A stretch of DNA of 51,017 nt from Lachnospiraceae bacterium (GTDB taxonomy: Bacteria > Bacillota > Clostridia > Lachnospirales > Lachnospiraceae): NCBI GenBank assembly GCA_029338875.1, contig JAQYBF010000062.1, positions 1-51,017 on the forward strand, in the 5' to 3' direction. Position numbers and translations under genes: made by a program. Under the pieces are notes generated by a model. It ran no database searches. It was given only the letters and a program-made list of their open reading frames with translations, and was not told the DNA's origin. Below, piece by piece: positions 17,761-26,077 of this stretch; within the stretch, counting starts at the first letter, position 1; every line of letters begins with the position of its first letter.

Positions 17761-18236
17761 TACTGTTCACCTCCGTTTTCCTTAGCATCAGAAGAAGCGG
17801 TTTCAGCCTCTTCCTTCTCTGCCTTTTCCTTATCCGCTGCCATCTCCTCAGCCATCTTCTTCTTTCCGGCTTCCGGAAGCATGGGATATACAACATCCTT
17901 ACCCAGACGATAGAGCTTGTCATGGAGATCGAAAGAAATCATTTCGATCCGGACACCGAACAGCTCCCGCATCTCGTTTTCATAGAAAACTGCGGCAGGA
18001 TAGATATTGGATACAGAGGGAACCTCCTCGTCCAGATCAATGACAACACGAATGTTTTCAAAACGGTAAGCGTCATCATCTGAGAAGGAATAGGACAGCT
18101 CGAACTTTTCATTGACATAGGCCGCACAGGCCTGGTCAAAACGAAGACCCCGGTCTCTCATTTTCATGACTTCCATCAGAAGCTTATCCAGAGGAACCTC
18201 GATCTGAACGTTACCAGCATTGATCACCTCAGCCAT
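17760..18236 (-). CDS. echD: Ech hydrogenase subunit EchD (NuoC-like)
   Basis: Hydrophilic subunit related to the 30-kDa NuoC subunit of complex I, placed between the small and large hydrogenase subunits. The recognisable part is the NuoC segment IYPAAVFYENEMRELFGVRI near residues 80-100. The last 30 residues are a charged tail of Lys, Glu and Ala. Its start overlaps the echC stop by eight bases and its stop overlaps the echE start by one, so translation of C, D and E is coupled. Confidence 0.88.
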   Translation of the reverse strand: MAEVINAGNVQIEVPLDKLLMEVMKMRDRGLRFDQACAAYVNEKFELSYSFSDDDAYRFENIRVVIDLDEEVPSVSNIYPAAVFYENEMRELFGVRIEMISFDLHDKLYRLGKDVVYPMLPEAGKKKMAEEMAADKEKAEKEEAETASSDAKENGGEQ

Positions 18237-18729
18237 TCTCTTCCTCCTTCTTTGTTTCCTGTTCCTTCTTCAGATCCTCATAGGTCTTTCCGGCCTTGAC
18301 CAGAGCATCATGCTCCTCGGACCGTTTCTGGAACAAATCTCTTGCCTGAATGATTCCGTCGATAATGGACTGGGGTCTTGCAGCGCAGCCCGGTACATAG
18401 ATATCGACAGGAATTACGGTATCCGCACCGCCCTTGATATTGTAGCAGTCCTTAAAGACACCGCCGGTGCAGGCACAGACACCGACTGCAACTACAACCT
18501 TGGGACGGGGCATCTGGTCATAAATCTGCTTTACGACCGGCTCAGCCTGCGCATTGATTCCTCCGGTAATCAGAAGGATATCAGCCTGCATGGGGTCTCC
18601 GGTGTTCTCGACACCGAGACGTTCTGCATCATAAATCGGGGTCAGGCAGGCCAGAACCTCGATATCACAGCCGTTACAGCTCGATCCGTCATAATGGATG
18701 AGCCAGGGCGATCTCTTTACATTTGCCAT
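18229..18729 (-). CDS. echC: Ech hydrogenase small subunit EchC (NuoB-like)
   Basis: Holds the proximal [4Fe-4S] cluster next to the Ni-Fe site. Likely ligands are Cys18 and Cys21 (SSCNGCDIE), Cys85 (VGVCACTGG) and Cys115 (VPGCAARPQ). The conserved ILLITGGINAQ segment is present. The C-terminal 25 residues are Lys/Glu-rich, again a charged tail. GGAGG precedes the ATG at 18729. A 119-nt spacer with two hairpins separates it from echB. Confidence 0.93.
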   Translation of the reverse strand: MANVKRSPWLIHYDGSSCNGCDIEVLACLTPIYDAERLGVENTGDPMQADILLITGGINAQAEPVVKQIYDQMPRPKVVVAVGVCACTGGVFKDCYNIKGGADTVIPVDIYVPGCAARPQSIIDGIIQARDLFQKRSEEHDALVKAGKTYEDLKKEQETKKEEENG

Positions 18730-18773
18730 TTTATTTCCTCCACAGAAATATCAATATAGCTTTCATTCGACAT

Positions 18774-18826
18774 GGTCTATATTTCTTATAAATATAGACC
18801 GATACGAATGATTTCCTGCAATCATT
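18774..18826 (-). other. Two hairpins in the echB-echC spacer
   Basis: GGTCTATATTT (18774-18784) and AAATATAGACC (18790-18800) form an 11-bp perfect stem with a 5-nt loop. Immediately beside it AATGATT and AATCATT (about 18807-18826) form a 7-bp stem. Neither is followed by a clear U-run, so they look like mRNA processing or stability elements rather than terminators. Confidence 0.6.
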
Positions 18827-18848
18827 GCATTCGAATCAATGAATCGAA

Positions 18849-19715
18849 TTAACGAACCAGCATCAGGATGAGAAGGTTCAGTCCGGAGCAGAGCAGGGTA
18901 ACGAACCAGGTCATCTTCAGCATCAGTTCCCACTTTACACGGGCGCAGGTGTTATCGATCAGAATCTCGAGGAAGTAGACAGCCAGGATCACAAGGACTG
19001 CTGCCAGATAGCTCCAGGGGTTCTTATTGATAATGAAGAGTGCTACAACGCCCAGAAGGAAGATGTTCTCATACCATTCTGTGATATTGAATACGCCGAG
19101 GTTCTTGCCGCCCATTTCTGTGGTAATACCCTTGACCAACTCCTGATGAGGATGATGAGAAGCGGAGGTATCGAAGGGGGACTTCCGCATCTTGATGGTC
19201 ATGATGAAGACAAAGGCTGCAAAGAAGCCAGGCATCTTGACGATCAGGCTGTAGTCGGAATTGATGATATCCGATACATTGAAGGATCCGGTTGCCAGGT
19301 AGAAACCTACTGCTGTCAGAAGGACTGCCGGCTCGTAAGCCATCATCTGAACCAGCTCTCTCTGCGCTCCGATGGTGGAGTAAGGAGAATTTGTGATGAC
19401 TGCTGCAAAGTAAAGGAAGGTTGCAGCTGTGGAAAGTACGAAGAAGCAAAGCAGAAGGTCGGTTCCGCCGTAGAACATGCATCCGGTCAGAATCATCAGA
19501 GCTGCATAGCTTAAAAGCAGGAAATGTACAGAGTGGTTAACGACAATGTACTGCTTCTTGTAGAGCTTGATGACATCGAAGAAAGGCTGACGGATCGGCG
19601 GTCCGATACGTCCCTGCATACGTGCGGAGATCTTACGGTCAAATCCTTCCAGGATTCCGCCCAGACACGGTGCAAGTAAAATATAACAAAGGATAAGAAT
19701 GATTCTTGTAACCAT
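18849..19715 (-). CDS. echB: Ech hydrogenase membrane subunit EchB (NuoH-like)
   Basis: Integral membrane subunit that connects the hydrogenase module to the ion-pumping module. Begins with a membrane segment, then the NuoH-type signature GFDRKISARMQGRIGPPIRQ and about eight hydrophobic helices in all. The loop ending KSPFDTSASHHPHQELVKG matches the quinone-oxidoreductase-H family's conserved cytoplasmic loop. I place the start at ATG 19715, one base after the echA stop, with AGGAGGT upstream; a GTG at 19727 would overlap that site. 288 residues. Confidence 0.93.
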   Translation of the reverse strand: MVTRIILILCYILLAPCLGGILEGFDRKISARMQGRIGPPIRQPFFDVIKLYKKQYIVVNHSVHFLLLSYAALMILTGCMFYGGTDLLLCFFVLSTAATFLYFAAVITNSPYSTIGAQRELVQMMAYEPAVLLTAVGFYLATGSFNVSDIINSDYSLIVKMPGFFAAFVFIMTIKMRKSPFDTSASHHPHQELVKGITTEMGGKNLGVFNITEWYENIFLLGVVALFIINKNPWSYLAAVLVILAVYFLEILIDNTCARVKWELMLKMTWFVTLLCSGLNLLILMLVR

Positions 19716-19716
19716 C

Positions 19717-21678
19717 TTAGAATGCACCTCCTATAATCATGCAGAGCATAACGATAATGACGGAAGCCGTTAAAAGCTGGCAGGGAAGCATGAGCTTTCT
19801 CTGACCAAAGACATCCTTGAAGTAGTAGTTGGAAAGCTGAAGCTTTGTCTCTCCACCGAAGGAGTTGGTAAATCCGTCATCATGTCCGGTATTGATACCG
19901 CTCATGTAGGAAAGCTTTTCATTGGCCTTCATGTTCTTGGAGAAGAGGTATGCAATGGCCGGTACTGCGAATACGAAGACAATGAGAAGAACCAGGAGGT
20001 AAAGGATGGAGGTCGGAAGAACCTGAGCGCCCTTTCCGTTGGTAAACATCTCATTCAGCATAGGCTGTACATAAGCTGTAGTAAGAAGCGGTACGAAAAT
20101 GCAGAGGGCGATCATCATAACCGTATGAATGATAATGGAAATCTTTTCATTGGGCTTGGTGATATCCTTTACAGGCTTTTCATTTGTGACGGCGATCAGC
20201 TTGCCCAGCCACTTGGTCCAGTAGAAGGAAGTGGTTGCAGAACCGAAGACAACCATCAGTGTCATGATAATGTTGTTTTCATCAACCGATGCACGAAGAG
20301 CTGACCACTTGGAAATCAGCATACCGAAAGGTGCCAGGAACATGCCGGCAATTCCGATGAACATGCAGGTTGCAAGCATAGGCAGACGGTAAAGAAGTCC
20401 GTGCATAGCCTCAACGTCACGGGATCCCAGGGAGTTCTCGGTTGCACCGATATCCTGGAAAAGGAGGGACTTGCTGACTGCGTGGAAGATCATGAGGAAG
20501 GAACCGGCCCAGATGGTTTCCGGTGTACCCATGCCTGCGCAGGCGACCATCAGACCGAGGTTGCTGATGGTCGACATAGCCAGAACCTTCTTGCCATCGC
20601 TCTGGGCGATTGCCATGAAGGAAGCGGCCAGGAAGGTAAAGCCTCCGACGAAGGAAATCATATTTCCTGTAATGGTTCCATGCATGGCAGGTGCCAGACG
20701 GAAGAGAACGTAGATACCGGCCTTAACCATGGTCGCACTATGAAGGAGTGCAGAGGAAGGGGTCGGTGCAACCATGGCTCCGAGAAGCCATGTGGAGAAG
20801 GGCAGCTGAGCTGCCTTGGTCAGTGCGGCGAAAGCGATCAGAGCAACCGGAATCATGGCGATTGCCTTCTTACCGCCGTCTGCATTGACTGCATAGGTGA
20901 TGAGATCCTGGAAGGATACGCTCATCTGGCTGTAGGCGAAGACAAAGATGCCGATGGTCAGGGCACATCCGCCGAGCAGGTTCATCCACAGGGCACGGAA
21001 GGAATTCTTGATGGCGATATCCTCTCTCGTATACCCGATCAGAAGGAAGGAACATACGGATGTGGTCTCCCAGAAGAACTGGATCCATGTCAGGGAGTTG
21101 GAAAGAACGAATCCGAACATGGCACCCAGGAAAATGAAGAGGACCATGAAGAAATAGTTTCTCCGGTCTGCGACCCAGCTGTGCGCATAGTGATGATAGC
21201 CATGCATGTAGCCGACGGCATAGATGACGATCAGGGATCCGATGATACCGATGATGATGCACATCAGGATAGCCAGATGGTCAATGTAGATCCGGGACAT
21301 CTCTTCCATGCTCTGTGTCTTCGGTCCCCAGATCTCGAGGTAGGCGATGGCAAGAGTCGGAACGATGGACAGAATGGAAACCCAGGCTCTGTGATATTTA
21401 AATGACAGGAAGGTTACCACGATCATCAGAACGAACTCACCGACCAATGTCATGTGATCCGCAAATTCTGTGTTGGCGTAGAGATAGATCGGCTGGGATC
21501 CTCCCATTGCCCACTGGGCAACCAGTATACCGACACCGATCATAATCAGAACGGCGCTGATATAGGCAATTGCATTCCGCACTCTGTTAGCCTTGGGGTT
21601 GACCGGAATGATCAGCATCAGAAAGGCAACAATGAACGGAAAAATGATGAGAAAAGGTACTATCGGTAAAGCAGACAT
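19717..21678 (-). CDS. echA: Ech hydrogenase ion-translocating subunit EchA (NuoL-like)
   Basis: Antiporter-type subunit (Proton_antipo_M) with about 16 membrane helices. Key features: WIQFFWETTSVCSFLLIGY, the ALTKAAQLPFSTWLLGAM segment with the conserved membrane Lys, PTPSSALLHSATMVKAGIY and the FHAVSKSLLF segment. It should pump H+ or Na+ driven by ferredoxin oxidation. The start is ATG 21678, preceded by AAAGGAGA nine bases upstream; an ATG-like start at 21720 is less likely. 653 residues, first gene of the operon. Confidence 0.94.
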   Translation of the reverse strand: MSALPIVPFLIIFPFIVAFLMLIIPVNPKANRVRNAIAYISAVLIMIGVGILVAQWAMGGSQPIYLYANTEFADHMTLVGEFVLMIVVTFLSFKYHRAWVSILSIVPTLAIAYLEIWGPKTQSMEEMSRIYIDHLAILMCIIIGIIGSLIVIYAVGYMHGYHHYAHSWVADRRNYFFMVLFIFLGAMFGFVLSNSLTWIQFFWETTSVCSFLLIGYTREDIAIKNSFRALWMNLLGGCALTIGIFVFAYSQMSVSFQDLITYAVNADGGKKAIAMIPVALIAFAALTKAAQLPFSTWLLGAMVAPTPSSALLHSATMVKAGIYVLFRLAPAMHGTITGNMISFVGGFTFLAASFMAIAQSDGKKVLAMSTISNLGLMVACAGMGTPETIWAGSFLMIFHAVSKSLLFQDIGATENSLGSRDVEAMHGLLYRLPMLATCMFIGIAGMFLAPFGMLISKWSALRASVDENNIIMTLMVVFGSATTSFYWTKWLGKLIAVTNEKPVKDITKPNEKISIIIHTVMMIALCIFVPLLTTAYVQPMLNEMFTNGKGAQVLPTSILYLLVLLIVFVFAVPAIAYLFSKNMKANEKLSYMSGINTGHDDGFTNSFGGETKLQLSNYYFKDVFGQRKLMLPCQLLTASVIIVMLCMIIGGAF

Positions 21679-21793
21679 TTTCTCAAATCTCCTTTCAAAC
21701 TTTGATAGATAAGCCTCCATGCTGTTAAAGAAAGAGCGAAATGTTCGATTTGTACATAATATTCTGTCATTTAGTACAATTTCGTAAGCAATT

Positions 21794-21811
21794 TCGTTAT
21801 TTTTTTAACAA
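21794..21811 (-). promoter_or_regulatory. Rex-like operator at the ech start site
   Basis: The plus strand reads TCGTTAT-TTTT-TTAACAA, matching the clostridial Rex consensus TTGTTAA-N4-TTAACAA at 12 of 14 defined positions. It lies directly next to the predicted ech transcription start near 21812, where a repressor would block initiation. Rex senses NADH/NAD+ and controls fermentation and hydrogen genes in clostridia; its action here is inference. Confidence 0.4.
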
Positions 21812-21819
21812 CCAGTAGA

Positions 21820-21848
21820 ATCATACTCTTATTTTGGAAACGATTCAA
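21820..21848 (-). promoter_or_regulatory. Predicted sigma-A promoter of echABCDEF
   Basis: TTGAAT (21848-21843) and TATGAT (21825-21820) on the minus strand with a 17-bp spacer. The leader to echA would be about 134 nt. A direct repeat of ACGAAATTG lies in the leader (about 21779-21801). Confidence 0.65.
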
Positions 21849-21986
21849 TCAGAGCTTTGTGTAATTTGGGATAAATACAGGTATTTTCGATGTACTTTAT
21901 TGGGTACATTTTCCAAGGGCCAGGAGGCTCTCCCTAGCGGCCTGATTTGAGGGCAGAAAAGATAAAATCCGGAAGGCGGAATTGGA

Positions 21987-22015
21987 TTTACAGGATCTTT
22001 CTTTTCAGATACAAT
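21987..22015 (+). promoter_or_regulatory. Predicted sigma-A promoter of hypA
   Basis: TTTACA (21987-21992) and TACAAT (22010-22015) with a 17-bp spacer. The start would be near 22022, giving a leader of about 20 nt that contains the AAAGGA ribosome binding site. It diverges from the ech promoter; the roughly 140 bp between the two -35 boxes shows no gene. Confidence 0.65.
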
Positions 22016-22041
22016 GTGTCCTGCAATGAAAGGAAAAAATC

Positions 22042-22386
22042 ATGCATGAATTAAGTTATATGATACGGATGGTCGATACGGCCCTTGTCGCCTGCAAAGA
22101 AAATGATCTCACCTCGGTTGATGAGCTTGTCATCAAGGTCGGTGAGACCACTGGGTTAATACCGCATTTTCTCGAGGACTACTATCCTCAGTGTATCAAG
22201 GGCACGATCCTCGAAGGGTCAAAGCTGACGGTAAACTTTATCCCCGTCACGGCCCGCTGCGATGACTGCGGGACAGAATATCAGCCCTCCCGGGAGAATT
22301 CCTACAAATGCCCCAAATGCGGCAGCATTCATTCGAAGATCATCGGAGGGCGGGAATTTACCCTGGAGAGGATTATCGGAGACTGA
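22042..22386 (+). CDS. hypA: Hydrogenase nickel-insertion protein HypA
   Basis: Delivers nickel to the hydrogenase large subunit, normally with the GTPase HypB. Begins MHEL; His2 is the nickel ligand. Two zinc-binding CxxC pairs follow (CDDCG and CPKCGS) flanking a short loop. 114 residues, typical. AAAGGA sits before the ATG. It is divergent from the ech operon, across a shared regulatory region, and separate from hypFCDE. No hypB lies in the window. Confidence 0.95.
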   Translation: MHELSYMIRMVDTALVACKENDLTSVDELVIKVGETTGLIPHFLEDYYPQCIKGTILEGSKLTVNFIPVTARCDDCGTEYQPSRENSYKCPKCGSIHSKIIGGREFTLERIIGD

Positions 22387-22426
22387 GCCTTCTCTCCTTT
22401 CCGAACATATCCATATCCTGAAATGC

Positions 22427-22464
22427 AAAAACTCCCGAATCCATTCAGAGGATCCGGGAGTTTT
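22427..22464. terminator. Bidirectional terminator between hypA and argD
   Basis: AAAACTCCCG (22428-22437) and CGGGAGTTTT (22455-22464) form a 10-bp stem with an inner ATCC/GGAT pair set; A- and T-runs on opposite sides allow it to stop transcription from both converging genes. Confidence 0.85.
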
Positions 22465-22479
22465 GACTTCTGATCTAGA

Positions 22480-23685
22480 TTATTTTTCAAATTCTGATAG
22501 GACACTGCCGAGAATGGCCATGGCCTGATCGATCTCTGCTTCTTCAATAACAAGAGGAGGCAGGAGACGGATCACGTTGCCGGCTGCGGAAAGGACGATC
22601 AGTCCCTTCTCCAGGGCTCTCGATACGACATTTCCGACCGGGATCGAGGGCTTTAAGAGCAAGCCCTGCATGAAGCCCATGCCCCGATGGCCCATCAGGC
22701 TGTCATGAGCAAAGCAGAGCTCATCCAGTTTTGCTTCAAAATAAGGCGTGGTCTTTTCGACATGTTCCGGAATCTTGAACTCTTCCATCAGATCGCAGAC
22801 CGTGGAAACGGCGGTGCAGACCAGGGGATTTCCGCCATAGGTGGTACCGTGGTCACCCGGCTCCAGGGAATTCTCCGCAACCTTTTCCGTGGTCAGGAAG
22901 GCTCCGACCGGAACGCCGCAGCCGAGCGCCTTGGCACTGGCCAGGATATCCGGCTTGATGCCGTATTTCTGCCAGGTGAAGAAGGCTCCGGTCCGGCCCA
23001 TGCCGCACTGAACCTCATCAAAGATCAGAAGAATATCCTTTTCATCGCAGAGAGCCCGGACCTGACGCAGGAATTCAGGATCCGCCGGATAGATGCCGCC
23101 CTCTCCCTGGACCGGTTCCAGAAGGATGGCGCAGGTATTGTCATCCACTGCCCTCTTTACGGTTGCAAAATCATTGAAATCAGCAAAATGCACACCATCC
23201 ATCAGAGGATAGAAGGGTTCCCGGTAATGGGTTGTTCCGGTGACGGAAAGAGAACCGACGGTCCGGCCGTGGAAGCTGTGCTGCATGGCGACGATTTCAT
23301 GTCCTGCTCTCTTATCCCGTAAATAGGCGTATTTCTTGGCGGTTTTAATGGCACCCTCGATGGCCTCTGCACCGGAATTGGTAAAGAAGACCCGGTCCAT
23401 ACCCGAAAGACGGGTGATTTTCTCCGCTGCCTCGATCATCGGCATATGATAATAGAGGTTGCTGGTATGGGTCAGCTTATCGATCTGATTTTTCAGTGCA
23501 TTCTGATAGGCCTTGACGCCATAGCCCAGGCCGCTGACGCCGATACCGGATCCGAAGTCCAGATAGGCCTTTCCATCGGTATCATAGAGATAAACGCCCT
23601 GCCCGTGGTCAAAAACCACCGGGAAGCGTGAATAGACATGAAGCAATTTCTGATCCGCCCGGCGGATTTCATCCTGCATACTCAT
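22480..23685 (-). CDS. argD: Acetylornithine aminotransferase
   Basis: PLP enzyme that converts N-acetylglutamate semialdehyde to N-acetylornithine. Class-III aminotransferase features: TNSGAEAIEGAIKTAKKY, HSFHGRTVGSLSVTG, the cofactor Asp223 in IFDEVQCGMGRTG, and Schiff-base Lys252 in ILASAKALGCGVPVG. 401 residues, normal. Class III also holds GABA and ornithine transaminases, but its place downstream of argJ and argB makes ArgD the right call. AAGGAGG lies before the ATG. It is the last gene of the GNAT-argJ-argB-argD group. Confidence 0.93.
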   Translation of the reverse strand: MSMQDEIRRADQKLLHVYSRFPVVFDHGQGVYLYDTDGKAYLDFGSGIGVSGLGYGVKAYQNALKNQIDKLTHTSNLYYHMPMIEAAEKITRLSGMDRVFFTNSGAEAIEGAIKTAKKYAYLRDKRAGHEIVAMQHSFHGRTVGSLSVTGTTHYREPFYPLMDGVHFADFNDFATVKRAVDDNTCAILLEPVQGEGGIYPADPEFLRQVRALCDEKDILLIFDEVQCGMGRTGAFFTWQKYGIKPDILASAKALGCGVPVGAFLTTEKVAENSLEPGDHGTTYGGNPLVCTAVSTVCDLMEEFKIPEHVEKTTPYFEAKLDELCFAHDSLMGHRGMGFMQGLLLKPSIPVGNVVSRALEKGLIVLSAAGNVIRLLPPLVIEEAEIDQAMAILGSVLSEFEK

Positions 23686-23806
23686 TTTTGTCCTCCTTGC
23701 AAGGAATCTGTATCCTTCTGCTTCAGGCTTTTGATCTTCTGATCAAATCCCTTCGCATCAAAGATTCATTTTTCATTCGATCTGCTGTATTTCTGTATGT
23801 TTTTCC

Positions 23807-24706
23807 TCAGTCTTCCTCATGGTAGCGTTCCGCATCATTCTGAATCAGTGCGGTTCCGATGCCTCGGTTGGTGAAGATCTCCAGAAGGAGGCAGTGGGCG
23901 ATACGTCCGTCCAGGATATGGACCCGATGAACGCCGTGCTCAACCGCATCGATGCAGTTATTCAGCTTGGGAATCATGCCGCCCTGGATGGAGCCGTCCT
24001 CAATCAGAGCCTTGGCCTCATCGACCGTAAGCTCTGAAATCAGAGAATCCGGATCATCCTTGTCTCGGTAGACACCCTCGGTATCGGTCAGGAAAGCAAG
24101 CTTCTCCGCCTGCAGAGCCTTGGCGATAGCACAGGCCGCATCATCGGCATTGATATTATAGGTGTGATATTCATCATCCAGACCGATGGGGCAGACAATA
24201 GGAAGGAAATCCTGCTTGACGAGATCGATCAGAATCTTGGGATTGACCGACTTGATATCGCCGACATAGCCGATATCCTGGCCGTCGGCATATTTCTTCT
24301 CGACACGGAGAAGGCCGCCGTCCTTGCCGGAAATGCCGACCGCATTGACACCGAGGGCTTCGACTCTCTGTACCAGGGACTTGTTGACCCGGTTTAAGAC
24401 CATCTCGGCAATCTCCATGGTGTCCGCATCAGTTTTCCTGAGGCCGTTGACAAATTCCGGCTCCTTGCCGGTCAGTCTGACCCATTTGCTGATTTCCTTG
24501 CCGCCGCCATGAACGATAATGGGGCGGAAACCAACCAGCTTTAAAAGAGTGACATCCTGGATGACGTGGGTCTTCAGTTCTTCATCCACCATGGCGGAGC
24601 CGCCGTACTTTACAACAATCACCTTTCGGTTGAATCTCTGAATATAGGGCAGGGCCTCCACCAGCACACTGGCCTTCTTCATGACTTCCTTCATATAAGA
24701 TTCCAT
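23807..24706 (-). CDS. argB: Acetylglutamate kinase
   Basis: Phosphorylates N-acetylglutamate, the committed step of the acetylated arginine pathway. Amino-acid-kinase motifs: [12 protein letters not shown] and [13 protein letters not shown], with a [15 protein letters not shown] segment near the end. The N-terminal helix before the first strand ([13 protein letters not shown]) is the type found in arginine-inhibited hexameric ArgB, so feedback control is likely (inference). 299 residues. Gaps of 111 and 121 bp to its neighbours show no terminator. Confidence 0.95.
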   Translation of the reverse strand: MESYMKEVMKKASVLVEALPYIQRFNRKVIVVKYGGSAMVDEELKTHVIQDVTLLKLVGFRPIIVHGGGKEISKWVRLTGKEPEFVNGLRKTDADTMEIAEMVLNRVNKSLVQRVEALGVNAVGISGKDGGLLRVEKKYADGQDIGYVGDIKSVNPKILIDLVKQDFLPIVCPIGLDDEYHTYNINADDAACAIAKALQAEKLAFLTDTEGVYRDKDDPDSLISELTVDEAKALIEDGSIQGGMIPKLNNCIDAVEHGVHRVHILDGRIAHCLLLEIFTNRGIGTALIQNDAERYHEED

Positions 24707-24817
24707 AGTTTTCCTTCTTTTCTTCTTCCTGATTTTCTTTTCCTGATTCGGTCTCTGACAGAATTCTTTTCATTCAAATTCTATCAAGTGCTCGTCTATT
24801 GGCACTGGTTTCTATCG

Positions 24818-26056
24818 TCAGCTCCGGTAGTCGGCGTTGATCTTGACATAATCATAGGTCAGATCACAGCCGTAGGCCTCTGCCTCTGCCTCGCCGTCCT
24901 TCATGTCGCAGATGGCAGTCACTGCTTCTGCAGATAGAATCTTTGTGGCCTCTTCCTCACTGTAGTTCAGGGCAACGCCATTCTCGACCAGCTTGATCTT
25001 CCCGTTTTCACTTTCGAAATAGAGGTCTACATTTTCCGGATGGAAATGAACTCCGGAATAGCCGAGAGCACAGAGGATCCGGCCCCAGTTGGCATCCTTT
25101 CCGAAGATGGCTGCCTTGGTCAGGTTAGAAGTGATGACTGACTTGGCCAGAACTCTGGCTTCGCTGTCACTGTTGGCGTGAAGGACATGGGCGATAAAGA
25201 GATGGCTGGCACCCTCTCCGTCTCCTGCGATCTGCTTTGCCAGGTCCTTTGTTACAAAGCGCAGAGCTTCAAGGAATGTCTGATAGTCCTCGGAATCCAT
25301 GGTGATCAGAGGATTCTCCGCGGCGCCGTTTGCCAGAAGGACACAGGTATCATTAGTGGAGGTATCGCCATCGACAGAAACCATGTTGAAGGAGTCGTTG
25401 ACACTGGCTTTCAGGGCTTCCATCAGGGCCCATTTCTCAATCTCGCAGTCGGTTGTGATAAAGCAGAGCATGGTGCCCATATTGGGATGGATCATGCCGG
25501 AGCCCTTGGTCATGCCGCCCAGGGTACATTTCTTTCCCTGAATTTCGAATGTCACGGCGCATTCCTTGGGATGGGTGTCTGTTGTCATGATGGCCTTTGC
25601 TGCGTCATGACCGGCTTCGATGGTCTCGGAAAGGCTCGGGGTCATGGCTTCAACTCCGGCAAGAACCTTATCCATGGGAAGCTGCATGCCGATGACACCA
25701 GTCGATGCTACGAGAACCGCATTGCTCCGGATGCCGAGAAGCTCGGCCGCCTTGTCAGAGGTTTCCTGGCAGGCCTTCAGGCCCTGGGCGCCCGTGCAGG
25801 CATTGGCAATACCGGCATTGATGACGACGGCGTGGAGATCTCCGGTATTTTCTGTCCGCATTCTGTCGTATTCCACCGGTGCGGCCTTGACCACATTTCG
25901 GGTATAGGTTCCGGCCGACCGGCAGGGAAGCTTGCTGTAGATCATTGCCATATCATCTCTTCCCGTGTACTTGATTCCGGCTCCGGTATGGGCTGCCATG
26001 AAACCGGCTGCTGCAGTAACGCCGCCTTCTATTTTCTGTATTTTCGATGATGCCAT
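24818..26056 (-). CDS. argJ: Bifunctional glutamate N-acetyltransferase / ornithine acetyltransferase
   Basis: Recycles the acetyl group from N-acetylornithine to glutamate and may also make acetylglutamate from acetyl-CoA. The self-cleavage site is visible: KGSGMIHPNMGTML, with Thr195 as the N-terminal nucleophile of the beta chain (a Gly replaces the more usual Ala before it). SVDGDTSTNDTCVLLANG follows. 412 residues, typical. GGAGG precedes the ATG. Confidence 0.95.
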   Translation of the reverse strand: MASSKIQKIEGGVTAAAGFMAAHTGAGIKYTGRDDMAMIYSKLPCRSAGTYTRNVVKAAPVEYDRMRTENTGDLHAVVINAGIANACTGAQGLKACQETSDKAAELLGIRSNAVLVASTGVIGMQLPMDKVLAGVEAMTPSLSETIEAGHDAAKAIMTTDTHPKECAVTFEIQGKKCTLGGMTKGSGMIHPNMGTMLCFITTDCEIEKWALMEALKASVNDSFNMVSVDGDTSTNDTCVLLANGAAENPLITMDSEDYQTFLEALRFVTKDLAKQIAGDGEGASHLFIAHVLHANSDSEARVLAKSVITSNLTKAAIFGKDANWGRILCALGYSGVHFHPENVDLYFESENGKIKLVENGVALNYSEEEATKILSAEAVTAICDMKDGEAEAEAYGCDLTYDYVKINADYRS

Positions 26057-26077
26057 GTTTTTCCTCCTGTTTTATCT

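Noticed and set aside
20401-21405. 334-codon plus-strand frame inside echA
   Set aside because: Antisense shadow of a membrane protein gene; Gly/Asp/His-rich with no fold pattern and no ribosome binding site.
16193-21678. NADH dehydrogenase (complex I) operon
   Set aside because: The large subunit keeps both CxxC Ni-Fe ligand motifs, there are only six subunits, and hyp genes flank it; this is an Ech hydrogenase.
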